A stretch of DNA of 64,000 bases. Origin: Flavivirga sp. 57AJ16 (lineage in GTDB: Bacteria > Bacteroidota > Bacteroidia > Flavobacteriales > Flavobacteriaceae). The DNA is taken from the NCBI RefSeq assembly GCF_028736925.1, contig NZ_JAQZAT010000001.1, positions 124,001-188,000 on the forward strand, read 5' to 3'. A program made the position numbers and the translations under genes. The stretch's first letter is position 1. Each line of letters begins with the position of its first letter. This document shows positions 43,549 through 51,507 of this stretch, piece by piece. The notes under the pieces were generated by a model. The model saw nothing but the letters and a program-made list of their open reading frames with translations. It ran no database searches and had not been told where the DNA came from.

Positions 43549-45903
43549 TTAATTTTTAAATGCCGATTTATTTGGTTCAGCTCCTAGGTTAATATCAATT
43601 ACAGCTCCGCTTGTGAGCTTATTCAAAGGAATTTCTTTTTCCCTATATGATTTTCCATTAACATCTATAGATTGTATATATATATTTTCTTTACTATTAT
43701 TTTTTGTATTGATAATAATTTCATTATCGTTTCGAGTCTTAATTTTAATAGAATCAAAAATTGGACTACCAAATTGAAATGTAGGATTTGTTTCAATTAA
43801 TCCTTTTACATCAAATAACCCCATTGAAGCCATTACATACCAACTACCTAATTGCCCTTGATCTTCATCTTGTCCATATCCATAACCATGAATATCTTCT
43901 GTCCCATAAAATTCATCACAAATTCTTCTTATCCATTTTTGAGTAAGCCAAGGATGGTCTGTATAATTGAAAAGCCATGGAATATGCAAATTGGGTTGGT
44001 TGCCATGGTTATATAAATACCTTACACCAGCAAAAGCATCAATTTCTTCTCCCCCAAATTTTGTTTTTTCAGATACTGTAAATATAGAATCTAGACGTTT
44101 TACAAAATTTTCTTCACCTAGTTTTTCAATTAAATCCTTTGGTTTATGAGGTACATAAAATGTATATTGCCAAGCATTGCCTTCTTGAAAACCGATCCAA
44201 GGTGCAAAGGCATCAAAATCCTGAATAAATTCTCCTGAAGGTAGTTTTGGTCTAACAAAACCAATACTATCATCATAAAGGTTTTTCCAATTTTCAGAAA
44301 GCTTCATTAATTTCTCATAATCATCCATTTTTCCTAAAGCCTTCGCAAATTGAGCCACTGCATAGCTACTAAAACTGTATTCTAAGGTATGAGATACTGA
44401 AAAACCAGAACCTTTTGATGTTGTTTCCCATCCTGGGACATAATCTATATAACCGTTATTGACAAACTGTCCTAAATCCAACTTTCCAGCGCCTTCTTTT
44501 CTATTTAAATAAGAAACCTCATTTTCTAAAGCTGCTTTATATGCTAATTCAACATCGAAATCCTTTATACCAGCTTGATATGCAGATGCAATAACCAAAC
44601 CAACGAAATTTGTACCAACACCAGAAACATATCTTGAATTTGCCAAACCATCAGCTGTCCATCCAGAGTTTTTATAAACTGCTAAATGGCTCTGTACAAA
44701 ATCATTATAGTAATCCGGCCATACTAACGACCATAGTTGGGTTAAGTTCCAAAAAGCGCCCCAAACTGAATCCGTATTATAAAAAGACCATGTAGGCTTG
44801 CCCTCTGAATCTAATGGTATTTGTCCAATGGAGCCATCATTTTCTGGAAATTGCCCATTGACATCATTTGCAACACCTCTTCCTAAAAGCGCATGATATA
44901 ACCCAGTATAAAATTTTATTCTATTCGCCTCAGTAGATCCAGAAACTTGTATTTTATTTAATTCTTCTGACCATATTGTTTCTGCTTTTTCCTTAGCCTC
45001 ATCAAAATCCAGCGCTGACGCTTCTTCTATAAAGTTTTGTTTTGCATTTTCAATTGATGTGTATGAAAATGCTGCTTTTAAGGTGATTGATTCTTTTTCA
45101 TCAGTTTTAAATTTAAGATATAATCCTGAACCAATACCAGAGATACTTGTTTGTTCTTTATTAATTGTATCCCCTTTAAATGTTCCCACCTCTAATGGCG
45201 CCTTACTTATCACTCCTGAAAAATACATTCTTACCTCCCCGTCTGATTGATATTTTTTCACATATTCGGGATATGTAATGACCCAACCTTCAATTTCATT
45301 TTGTCCTTTAAAAGCCACATAGGCATCTTTAACCTTTCCACTTTCACCTAATTGATTTCCAATATCTAATATAACGTAAGATTCATCAGATTTAGGGAAG
45401 GTATACCTTTGGAACCCAACCCGCTTTGTTGCGGTTAATTCTGCTTTAATATTATAATCCTTCAATAAAACTTTATAGTAACCTGGTGAAGCCTGTTCCT
45501 CTTTTTTATCAAACCTAGACCTGTAGCCTTCGTCTGGATTTTCTAGTTTTCCGGGTGTTGTTTTTAAATCGCCTGTCATAGCCGTAAATAAAAACCCTCC
45601 AACTTGAAATTCATGAAGATTTGCAAAACCCTCTATACTTTTATGTCTACTGTCATAGCCAACTGCTTCCCAACCTTCTCTATTACCATAACTACCATTA
45701 GTAGAAGGTCCTAACTTTGCCATACCAAAAGGAAGCGCTGCTGGCGTATAAAAAAACCACCTACTATGTGCTGTACCTATATTAGGATTCACATAATGAC
45801 TAACTTCTTTTAATGCTTCTTCTTTATTTGTTTGTTCGTTTGATGTTCTGCAAGAGACCAACATTGTTGATGCAGTTATTAATAAAATGATTTTTTTTAG
45901 CAT
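43549..45903 (-). CDS. GH92-family alpha-mannosidase, lipoprotein
   Basis: About 784 residues. Lipobox ITASTMLVSCRTSN. The body is glycoside hydrolase family 92 along its full length: HYVNPNIGTAHS at the N terminus, PALPFGMAKLGP-like substrate-loop sequence, and the catalytic-region signature DEDQGQLGSWYVMASMGLF near residue 676. GH92 enzymes are calcium-dependent exo-mannosidases, mostly alpha-1,2 or 1,3, that strip mannan side chains. I use the ATG at 45903 rather than the in-frame TTG at 45909. It lies 2 bp after the MFS gene. Confidence 0.9.
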   Translation of the reverse strand: MLKKIILLITASTMLVSCRTSNEQTNKEEALKEVSHYVNPNIGTAHSRWFFYTPAALPFGMAKLGPSTNGSYGNREGWEAVGYDSRHKSIEGFANLHEFQVGGFLFTAMTGDLKTTPGKLENPDEGYRSRFDKKEEQASPGYYKVLLKDYNIKAELTATKRVGFQRYTFPKSDESYVILDIGNQLGESGKVKDAYVAFKGQNEIEGWVITYPEYVKKYQSDGEVRMYFSGVISKAPLEVGTFKGDTINKEQTSISGIGSGLYLKFKTDEKESITLKAAFSYTSIENAKQNFIEEASALDFDEAKEKAETIWSEELNKIQVSGSTEANRIKFYTGLYHALLGRGVANDVNGQFPENDGSIGQIPLDSEGKPTWSFYNTDSVWGAFWNLTQLWSLVWPDYYNDFVQSHLAVYKNSGWTADGLANSRYVSGVGTNFVGLVIASAYQAGIKDFDVELAYKAALENEVSYLNRKEGAGKLDLGQFVNNGYIDYVPGWETTSKGSGFSVSHTLEYSFSSYAVAQFAKALGKMDDYEKLMKLSENWKNLYDDSIGFVRPKLPSGEFIQDFDAFAPWIGFQEGNAWQYTFYVPHKPKDLIEKLGEENFVKRLDSIFTVSEKTKFGGEEIDAFAGVRYLYNHGNQPNLHIPWLFNYTDHPWLTQKWIRRICDEFYGTEDIHGYGYGQDEDQGQLGSWYVMASMGLFDVKGLIETNPTFQFGSPIFDSIKIKTRNDNEIIINTKNNSKENIYIQSIDVNGKSYREKEIPLNKLTSGAVIDINLGAEPNKSAFKN

Positions 45904-45905
45904 AG

Positions 45906-47048
45906 TCAATTATTTTTAAGTTTATAATTTGATAAAAATATGTAAATAGCGCATACAAAAAGCACTAAAAAACTTGCGGAGATTCCAGCGACACTGTTTA
46001 CAACTCCCATGATTGGTGGAATTACAGCGCCTCCAATAACAGCCATAATCATAAGCGCCGAAATTTCATTAGCACGCTCTGGTATTTTATCTATAGTTAA
46101 AGAGAATACTAAAGGGAATAAGTTACCGGAAACCAAGCCTATTAAAGCGATTAATACCAAAGCATAAAAAACATTTGGAGCAATCACAATTAAACCAATA
46201 AAAATCACGGTTAAAAGAGCCGACCAAAAAAGAAATTTTTGATTATTAATTTTAAGTAATAATATAGCTCCGAAAAAACGACTGATCATTAAGGCAAAGA
46301 AATACAAACTTATACCTAATGAAGCATCTTCTAAATCCATATTGAATTTCCCAACTAACAAATTTTGAATATTTGTATTCATTCCTACATCAATTCCTAC
46401 TATTAAAAATATACCAAGTACCATAGCAAGTACTAATGAATTTTTCAAAAGACCTATGGTTGAACTAAAAGTTACATTTATTAAGGATTCCGATTCTGTA
46501 ATTTTTGTAAACACCAACCAAATTCCTGAAACAATCGAAACGATTCCATAAACCAAAAACACTTGCTTCCAATCATTATATTGAGACACCATAAACGTTA
46601 CTAGTATGGGCCCTATTAAAGAGCTTATTGCTTTTATAAACTGAGAAAAACTCATATAACTAGAAAATTTGTCCTTATGCACGGTATCCTTTAAAAGTGG
46701 ATTAGATGATACTTGTATTATGGTGTTTCCAACACCTAAAAGAATAAATGAAAATAAAAAAGTTGGATACGAGTAAACAGTAAAAGGAATAAACATACCT
46801 ATAGCCGTAACAAAAATTCCTATTGAAAGTATTTTTTTCTTTCCAAACTTGTGTTGCAAAATTCCAACAGGAATAGACAAAATAAAAAACCAAACAAATA
46901 CCATTGATGGAATTAATTGTGCAAGCTCAGGAGATAAGTTAAAATCTCTTTTTGCATAACCAGTAGAAACTCCCACAATATCAACAAAACCCATTACTAT
47001 ATAACACAATAGAACAGGCATCACTTTATTTAAATTTTTAACATTCAT
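45906..47048 (-). CDS. MFS sugar permease (fucose permease-like)
   Basis: A 380-residue inner-membrane protein with about twelve hydrophobic segments. It resembles the FHS/FucP group of sugar-proton symporters common in Bacteroidota (VWFFILSIPVGILQHKFGKK between helices 2 and 3; LIGLVSGNLFPLVFSLTIDK). In this setting it probably takes up mannose or mannobiose released in the periplasm. It is 16 bp downstream of the ROK kinase gene. Confidence 0.8.
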   Translation of the reverse strand: MNVKNLNKVMPVLLCYIVMGFVDIVGVSTGYAKRDFNLSPELAQLIPSMVFVWFFILSIPVGILQHKFGKKKILSIGIFVTAIGMFIPFTVYSYPTFLFSFILLGVGNTIIQVSSNPLLKDTVHKDKFSSYMSFSQFIKAISSLIGPILVTFMVSQYNDWKQVFLVYGIVSIVSGIWLVFTKITESESLINVTFSSTIGLLKNSLVLAMVLGIFLIVGIDVGMNTNIQNLLVGKFNMDLEDASLGISLYFFALMISRFFGAILLLKINNQKFLFWSALLTVIFIGLIVIAPNVFYALVLIALIGLVSGNLFPLVFSLTIDKIPERANEISALMIMAVIGGAVIPPIMGVVNSVAGISASFLVLFVCAIYIFLSNYKLKNN

Positions 47049-47064
47049 GCCTATTTAGTTTTAA

Positions 47065-47973
47065 TTACATTTTTTTTAAAGTGTCTTCTAACTGTAAGTA
47101 GTACGCATCATCTAAAAGCAATGCACCACCAATAATAGCCGCTTTTTCACCTAAATTAGATACATAAATTTCAATATCGGGAATAATCTCTTGAAGGTGT
47201 TTGGAAAAATATGGATAAGCTTTTGATATGTTTCCTCCAATAACTAAAACTTCAGCTCCAAATTTTTCCAAATATGGCTTTATATAACACCCTAACTTAG
47301 AACCAAATAACTCAAAAACTTCGGCAGCTTTTTTGTTGGTATTTATTAAATCACATAATTCACGAACATTTTTAACAACATTTCCAGATACATCTTTGTA
47401 CGATCCAACAAGTCCTCTCGTAGAAAAAATCTCATCAGCTAATTTTCCATTATAAAATTTATTATATAAGACCCCGCCCTCTGGAACCATGTTTCCCTCA
47501 ACAATCGGTTGCGTTTCATTTAAAAAAGAAGAACCAAAACCAGTACCTAAAGTAATGGCCACTACTCTTTTGTATTTGGATGCTTTTCCTATGGATGCTT
47601 CTGCCACAGAAAATGCAGTCGCATCATTTATAAACCTAACTTGTTGAGGTTCTAGATTAAACCTATCTGCTATCTCTTTTCTAAGGTTTAGCCCATAAAG
47701 CGACTCTAACTTATCCACTCCTTTTATTAAACTTATTCCGTTATAATAATCAAAAGGCCCTGGCATGGCAAAACCAATACCTTGGTAAGAGACTTTAGTT
47801 TTTGATATGGTCTCGCTTATTGCAGAAACCCATCCATCAATTATTTCATCTTTTGAACCAAAAGTATTTACTTTACGATTAACTAATGATTCTTCAATAA
47901 TTTGTTTGTTGGTATGTCCGTACATACAACAAGTTATATGGCTTCCGCCAATGTCAATCCCTATACTATACAT
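47065..47973 (-). CDS. ROK-family sugar kinase
   Basis: A 302-residue cytosolic kinase with the ATP motif GIDIGGSHITCCMYG, FINDATAFSVAEA, and TLGTGFGSS. The zinc-binding Cys cluster of classical ROK proteins is missing (EGNMVPEGG is where it would start), as in several sugar kinases of Bacteroidota. It probably phosphorylates mannose, or glucose, to feed the isomerase. It overlaps the GntR gene by one base. Confidence 0.8.
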   Translation of the reverse strand: MYSIGIDIGGSHITCCMYGHTNKQIIEESLVNRKVNTFGSKDEIIDGWVSAISETISKTKVSYQGIGFAMPGPFDYYNGISLIKGVDKLESLYGLNLRKEIADRFNLEPQQVRFINDATAFSVAEASIGKASKYKRVVAITLGTGFGSSFLNETQPIVEGNMVPEGGVLYNKFYNGKLADEIFSTRGLVGSYKDVSGNVVKNVRELCDLINTNKKAAEVFELFGSKLGCYIKPYLEKFGAEVLVIGGNISKAYPYFSKHLQEIIPDIEIYVSNLGEKAAIIGGALLLDDAYYLQLEDTLKKM

Positions 47974-48695
47974 TATCTTCTTATTTCTATTGAATACGTA
48001 AATCTATCACCTCTGTAGTACCCTATATTATATTCAAGGGGGCGATCTCCAGGGTCAGAAACAAATCTTTCTCTAATTAAAATGGGATCATTATCTTGAA
48101 TTTCTAAAAATTGACTATAATCACCTGCAAAGCCCACTTTTATGTTTTCTTTGGAAATAGAGGGAATTGAATTGTAATCTTGTTCTAAAATATCATAGAG
48201 AGGCCTATTAAAATCCTCTTCTCCATTTAAGCCTATTCTAGGTTGAAAATAACTTTCAAAATAAACTAAAGGAGACTTTCTACCTTTTACTCTTGTCAAT
48301 TTCAAGATTTTGGTTTTTTTATCTACATTTAAAAAATTTGCAATTCGATCATTTACAAAAACCCACTCAACTTTTATACTTAAGTTTAAAGAAGGTACCC
48401 CCTTTAGATTCATTTCTTGAGTAAAACTATGCCATTCGCTAAGATTGGTGGTTATTTCATTTTTAGAAACTTTTGTTCCAACTCCTTTTTTTCTAACGAT
48501 CAATCCTTCTAATTGAAGTTTATTTGTTGCTTGTCTTACAGTATTTCTTGAAACCCCCAGTTTTTTGGACAATTCTATTTCTTTTGGTAGAAATGCACCA
48601 TTTTCATACTCGGGCAACATTATTAAGTTTCTTAATAATTGTTCCACTTGGATATGTAAAGGTATAGGGTTACTATGGTCTACTTTTAATTCCAA
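47973..48695 (-). CDS. GntR-family regulator with UTRA domain
   Basis: A 240-residue repressor-type protein. The winged helix is at residues about 10-75 (PKEIELSKKLGVSRNTVRQA, LEGLIVRKKGVGTKV), followed by a UTRA ligand domain (VYFESYFQPRIGL, LEYNIGYYRGDRF). UTRA regulators respond to sugar phosphates or similar metabolites. It is the first gene of the mannan locus, and a matching operator follows the -7 element in its own and the susC promoter, so it most likely controls both. Note that many mannan loci use hybrid two-component systems instead. Confidence 0.9.
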   Translation of the reverse strand: MELKVDHSNPIPLHIQVEQLLRNLIMLPEYENGAFLPKEIELSKKLGVSRNTVRQATNKLQLEGLIVRKKGVGTKVSKNEITTNLSEWHSFTQEMNLKGVPSLNLSIKVEWVFVNDRIANFLNVDKKTKILKLTRVKGRKSPLVYFESYFQPRIGLNGEEDFNRPLYDILEQDYNSIPSISKENIKVGFAGDYSQFLEIQDNDPILIRERFVSDPGDRPLEYNIGYYRGDRFTYSIEIRR

Positions 48696-49012
48696 ATTTA
48701 CTACTTTTTACTTTGTTTATATGTAGGTACAAAGTCCAAATATATATTTATATTAGGTGAAATCAAAATACTCTTTAATAAATTTTATGATTTATGTGAA
48801 ATTATTATCATTTTTTTATTGTTGTCTGATTAAAACTATTGACTTTTATTTGAAGTCCATCTATAATAGTATTTGTAAAAGCATTACTGATTAGACGCCT
48901 TGCTTTTAATACTAGTTAAATAATAGAAATAGTATGTTTAATTTCATGATTATTAATATTTTAAATTTTTATCATTGTAATATTTTATTTGCTAAATTAT
49001 TTTTTGATTGCA
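48696..49012. other. Intergenic region upstream of gntR
   Basis: Contains the gntR promoter and operator (48720-48744). The remaining 270 bp are AT-rich without recognisable genes or repeats. Confidence 0.6.
48720..48744 (-). promoter_or_regulatory. gntR promoter with operator-like palindrome
   Basis: Minus strand TATATTTG (48737-48744), three bases, then TTTGTACCTACATA (48720-48733). Arms TWTGTW/WACATA match those before susC. The site is 25 bp before the gntR start codon and overlaps the expected transcription start, as in negative autoregulation. Confidence 0.6.
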
Positions 49013-49278
49013 ATGGATGATTCTAAAATAGTAGCTGCAATAATAGCTGCATCCACTTTCTTAATTATAGGAATATTTAATATTATTTTCAGCTTTCATA
49101 AGCAAAAAAAACCAATGAAATGTTTCTTAAACAAGAAGAATTCAATAAGGAATTAGAATCTCTTAAAACACTTAATCAAAAGCAATTATTAGAATTTCAA
49201 CAAAGTTTACATAAAGAAAACATACAAGAATCAAATAAAATTGATAAGAAAAAATCCATATTGCAATCACTTCTATAA
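49013..49278 (+). pseudogene. Small membrane/coiled-coil protein gene split by a frameshift at an A8 run
   Basis: ATG 49013 opens a frame with a transmembrane segment (IVAAIIAASTFLIIGIFNII) that goes off into KKPMKCFLNKKNSIRN and stops at 49156. The next frame (MFLKQEEFNKELESLKTLNQ, stop at 49278) is a typical charged coiled coil. The frames switch at eight consecutive A (49104-49111). Joining them gives a coherent ~88-residue protein. Either a mutation, or slippage during expression, is possible. No family is recognised. Confidence 0.5.
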
Positions 49279-49314
49279 TATGCCCATAATGGAAAAATTT
49301 TGCAACAAATTCAA

Positions 49315-49345
49315 TTGTCCCAAAAAAAGTGTTTTTTTGGGACAA
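49315..49345. terminator. Strong bidirectional hairpin terminator
   Basis: TTGTCCCAAAAAAA (49315-49328) and TTTTTTTGGGACAA (49332-49345) form a perfect 14-bp stem with a GTG loop. The A and T runs allow termination on either strand. It isolates hipBA from upstream transcription. Confidence 0.75.
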
Positions 49346-49375
49346 AAATCAAGTTCACTATATTATTTATTGTAA

Positions 49376-49431
49376 TAACGTAAAATACTATTTACTTTTT
49401 TAGTTATATTTGTAAAATATATTTAACGTTA
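49376..49431 (+). promoter_or_regulatory. hipBA promoter with two putative HipB sites
   Basis: TAACGTAA (49376-49383) and TAACGTTA (49424-49431) are near-identical boxes 48 bp apart, the second touching the start codon. TATATTTG (49405-49412) between them matches the -7 consensus. Autoregulation by the antitoxin through such paired sites is normal for HipBA. Confidence 0.5.
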
Positions 49432-49751
49432 TGTCTAGAAACAGTATTATATTACTGCCTAAAAATAAGAAGCTTTTACAAGCAGTGGGAGAAAATATTA
49501 AGTTAGCACGCTTACGCAGGAAACTAACGATGGATCAGGTTTCAGAACGAGCAGGGATTTCCCGTCCCACACTTTCTTCCCTGGAAAAAGGAAGTCCTTC
49601 CATTTCTTTAGGTATTATTCTCCAAGTTTTATTAGTATTAGGGCTGGAGAAGGATGTATTGCTTTTGGCCGACGATGATGTATTGGGCAGAAAAATACAG
49701 GATGCCGCTCTAATCATAAAGGAACGCGGCCCAAAAAATACCAAGAAATAA
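49431..49751 (+). CDS. hipB: HipB-like XRE antitoxin
   Basis: A 106-residue DNA-binding protein with a helix-turn-helix of the Cro/XRE type (LARLRRKLTMDQVSERAGIS and RPTLSSLEKG, about residues 25-55). The C-terminal tail (ALIIKERGPKNTKK) is basic. The stop codon shares a base with the HipA start (TAATG), so the pair is translated together. It neutralises HipA and represses the operon. Note the absence of close homology to E. coli HipB beyond the fold. Confidence 0.85.
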   Translation: MSRNSIILLPKNKKLLQAVGENIKLARLRRKLTMDQVSERAGISRPTLSSLEKGSPSISLGIILQVLLVLGLEKDVLLLADDDVLGRKIQDAALIIKERGPKNTKK

Positions 49752-51013
49752 TGGTACTGGAACGAAAAGAAATATTTGTATATGCGCATTGGGATGGCAT
49801 TGAAGCTCCATTGTTAATGGGGAGTTTATATGCCACGCTATCTAGAGGGAAAGAAATATTTTCCTTTGAGTATGATAAAGGATGGTTACAATCGGATTAT
49901 GCCCAGATCATAGATCCAGATCTACAATTATTCGAAGGCCCCCAGTACCTCAATGATGAGAAATCTAATTTCGGTATTTTCCTGGATTCCTCACCTGATC
50001 GATGGGGACGGGTGCTAATGATGCGCAAAGAGGCTGCCAAAGCCAGAAAAGAAGATCGACGCCCCAAAACCTTAATGGAGTTGGATTATCTACTAGGGGT
50101 TTACGACCATAACCGAATGGGAGGACTTCGTTTTAAAACAGTACAGAACGGTGCTTTTTTAGATGACAATGAAGCTATGGCAGCACCGCCTTTCGCTGCT
50201 CTTAGAGATCTTGAATTTGCCAGCTTACAGCTAGAGAAAGAAGATGCCCCTGATAATCCGGAATACCTAAAATGGCTCAATATGCTAATGGCACCTGGAT
50301 CCTCATTAGGAGGCGCAAGACCTAAGGCAAATATACAGGACACTGATGGTAGTTTGTGGATTGCTAAATTTCCAAGCCAAAATGATGGGCAGGATATGGG
50401 CGCGTGGGAAATGCTAGCGTATCGGCTTGCCATTCAATCCGGAATTGATATGGCACCATCAAGAATACAAAAATTTTCGCATCACCAACATACCTTTTTA
50501 ACACAACGCTTTGATAGGAAGATCGATGGTACCCGTATCCATTTTGCCTCTGCAATGACCCTATTGGGATATACAGACGGAACGGACTATCAAGACGGGG
50601 TCAGTTATTTAGAACTCCTGGAATTTTTAATGCGGAATGGGGCTGATGTTGATAATGATCTCAAGAAATTATGGAGACGTATTGCGTTCAATGTTTGTGT
50701 TTCCAATACGGATGACCACCTTCGCAATCACGGATTTCTGTTAACGGATTCTGGTTGGATACTTTCACCGGCTTATGATATCAACCCAACCCCTAACGGT
50801 ACGGGGCTAAAACTTAATATTTCAGAAAACAACAATGCTTTGGACATAGACCTAGTACGGGAAGTCGCTCCTTATTTTCGGTTAAAAGAAAAAGAAGCCA
50901 ATGCTATTATCAGTACAATTGAACAGAATGTAGGTCGGTGGCAACAACTAGCGACGGATTTAGGTATTCCAAGAAATGAAATGGAATTAATGAAAAATGC
51001 ATTTAAGTATTAA
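49751..51013 (+). CDS. hipA: HipA-like serine/threonine kinase toxin
   Basis: A 420-residue kinase. The N-terminal domain (GSLYATLSRGKEIFSFEYDK and GIFLDSSPDRWGRVLM) matches HipA-N. The kinase core has GSSLGGARPKANI for ATP binding, the catalytic NTDDHLRNHGF and metal-binding SPAYDINPTPNG. All expected active-site residues appear intact. HipA toxins phosphorylate aminoacyl-tRNA synthetases or other targets and induce dormancy. It lies immediately beside the tRNA-Asp gene at the island edge, where it may stabilise the island. Confidence 0.9.
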   Translation: MVLERKEIFVYAHWDGIEAPLLMGSLYATLSRGKEIFSFEYDKGWLQSDYAQIIDPDLQLFEGPQYLNDEKSNFGIFLDSSPDRWGRVLMMRKEAAKARKEDRRPKTLMELDYLLGVYDHNRMGGLRFKTVQNGAFLDDNEAMAAPPFAALRDLEFASLQLEKEDAPDNPEYLKWLNMLMAPGSSLGGARPKANIQDTDGSLWIAKFPSQNDGQDMGAWEMLAYRLAIQSGIDMAPSRIQKFSHHQHTFLTQRFDRKIDGTRIHFASAMTLLGYTDGTDYQDGVSYLELLEFLMRNGADVDNDLKKLWRRIAFNVCVSNTDDHLRNHGFLLTDSGWILSPAYDINPTPNGTGLKLNISENNNALDIDLVREVAPYFRLKEKEANAIISTIEQNVGRWQQLATDLGIPRNEMELMKNAFKY

Positions 51014-51104
51014 AATATTTAATAAATAATATTTCTTGCTATAAAATAATAGCATTTTAAATCCAGAAAAATTCGGGAACAACACAACGTCGTATTTATT
51101 GCCA

Positions 51105-51132
51105 AAAAAGCCCTAATTTCTTAGGGCTTTTT
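51105..51132 (-). terminator. Terminator of the tRNA-Asp gene
   Basis: AAAAAGCCCTAA (51105-51116) and TTAGGGCTTTTT (51121-51132) form a perfect 12-bp stem with a TTTC loop, 11 bp past the tRNA 3' end. Similar sequence occurs next to the tRNA remnant at about 5098-5124. Confidence 0.8.
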
Positions 51133-51142
51133 AGCAATTTCG

Positions 51143-51216
51143 CGGTCTGGACGGGACTCGAACCCGCGACCTTCGCCGTGACAGGGCGACATTCTAACCA
51201 ACTGAACTACCAGACC
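51143..51216 (-). tRNA. tRNA-Asp (anticodon GTC)
   Basis: A 74-nt cloverleaf on the minus strand. Acceptor GGTCTGG pairs with CCAGACC, the discriminator base is G, the D-arm contains AGTTCAGTTGGTTAGAAT, anticodon stem TCGCC/GGCGA has loop CTGTCAC with anticodon GTC, and the T-arm is GCGGGTTCGAGTCCCGT. CCA is not encoded. It is the only complete tRNA here. Its 3' portion recurs at 5140 and 27606. Confidence 0.95.
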
Positions 51217-51507
51217 GTTGCTTTATTGCGGTTGCAAATATACACGCCTTTTTTTATATGTCAAACGTTTTTTTGATTTTTTTATATATTCTTTTAAAAA
51301 AGAATGCTTCGGGGCTTTTCTCAAGATAACAAGGGATTAAATCCCAAGGCAGGTCTGGACTCTAAAATCCCCAAAGATCACGGCATTACGCTAAAAAAGC
51401 GGGATTAGCCTGCCACGACAAAGGCGTCGTTCTACGATCTATTTTGAATGCCTTGCTTCGAAATCTTTCCCACACAATAGACGAGAACTAATAAACTGCT
51501 GTAGAAT
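51217..51507. other. Intergenic region, no gene seen
   Basis: The tRNA promoter should lie in the first 50 bp. The remainder includes GC-richer segments (about 51300-51440) with short imperfect inverted repeats such as AGGCAGG and CCTGCC. No coding sequence or known repeat is recognised. Confidence 0.5.

Larger units (their letters stand above)
27606..51142. mobile_element. Putative genomic island B (Fic, alpha-mannan locus, HipBA) at tRNA-Asp
   Basis: The segment between the second tRNA remnant and the intact tRNA-Asp gene. It carries Fic, IS and gene fragments, the mannan utilisation locus and HipBA. The intact tRNA at its right end is what integration into a tRNA 3' end regenerates. No integrase is visible, so this is inferred from the repeat geometry and accessory content. 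Confidence 0.4.

Noticed and set aside
5114-51216. Search for an integrase in the putative islands
   Set aside because: None of the proteins between the tRNA copies shows tyrosine- or serine-recombinase motifs, so no integrase is annotated and the islands remain inferred.
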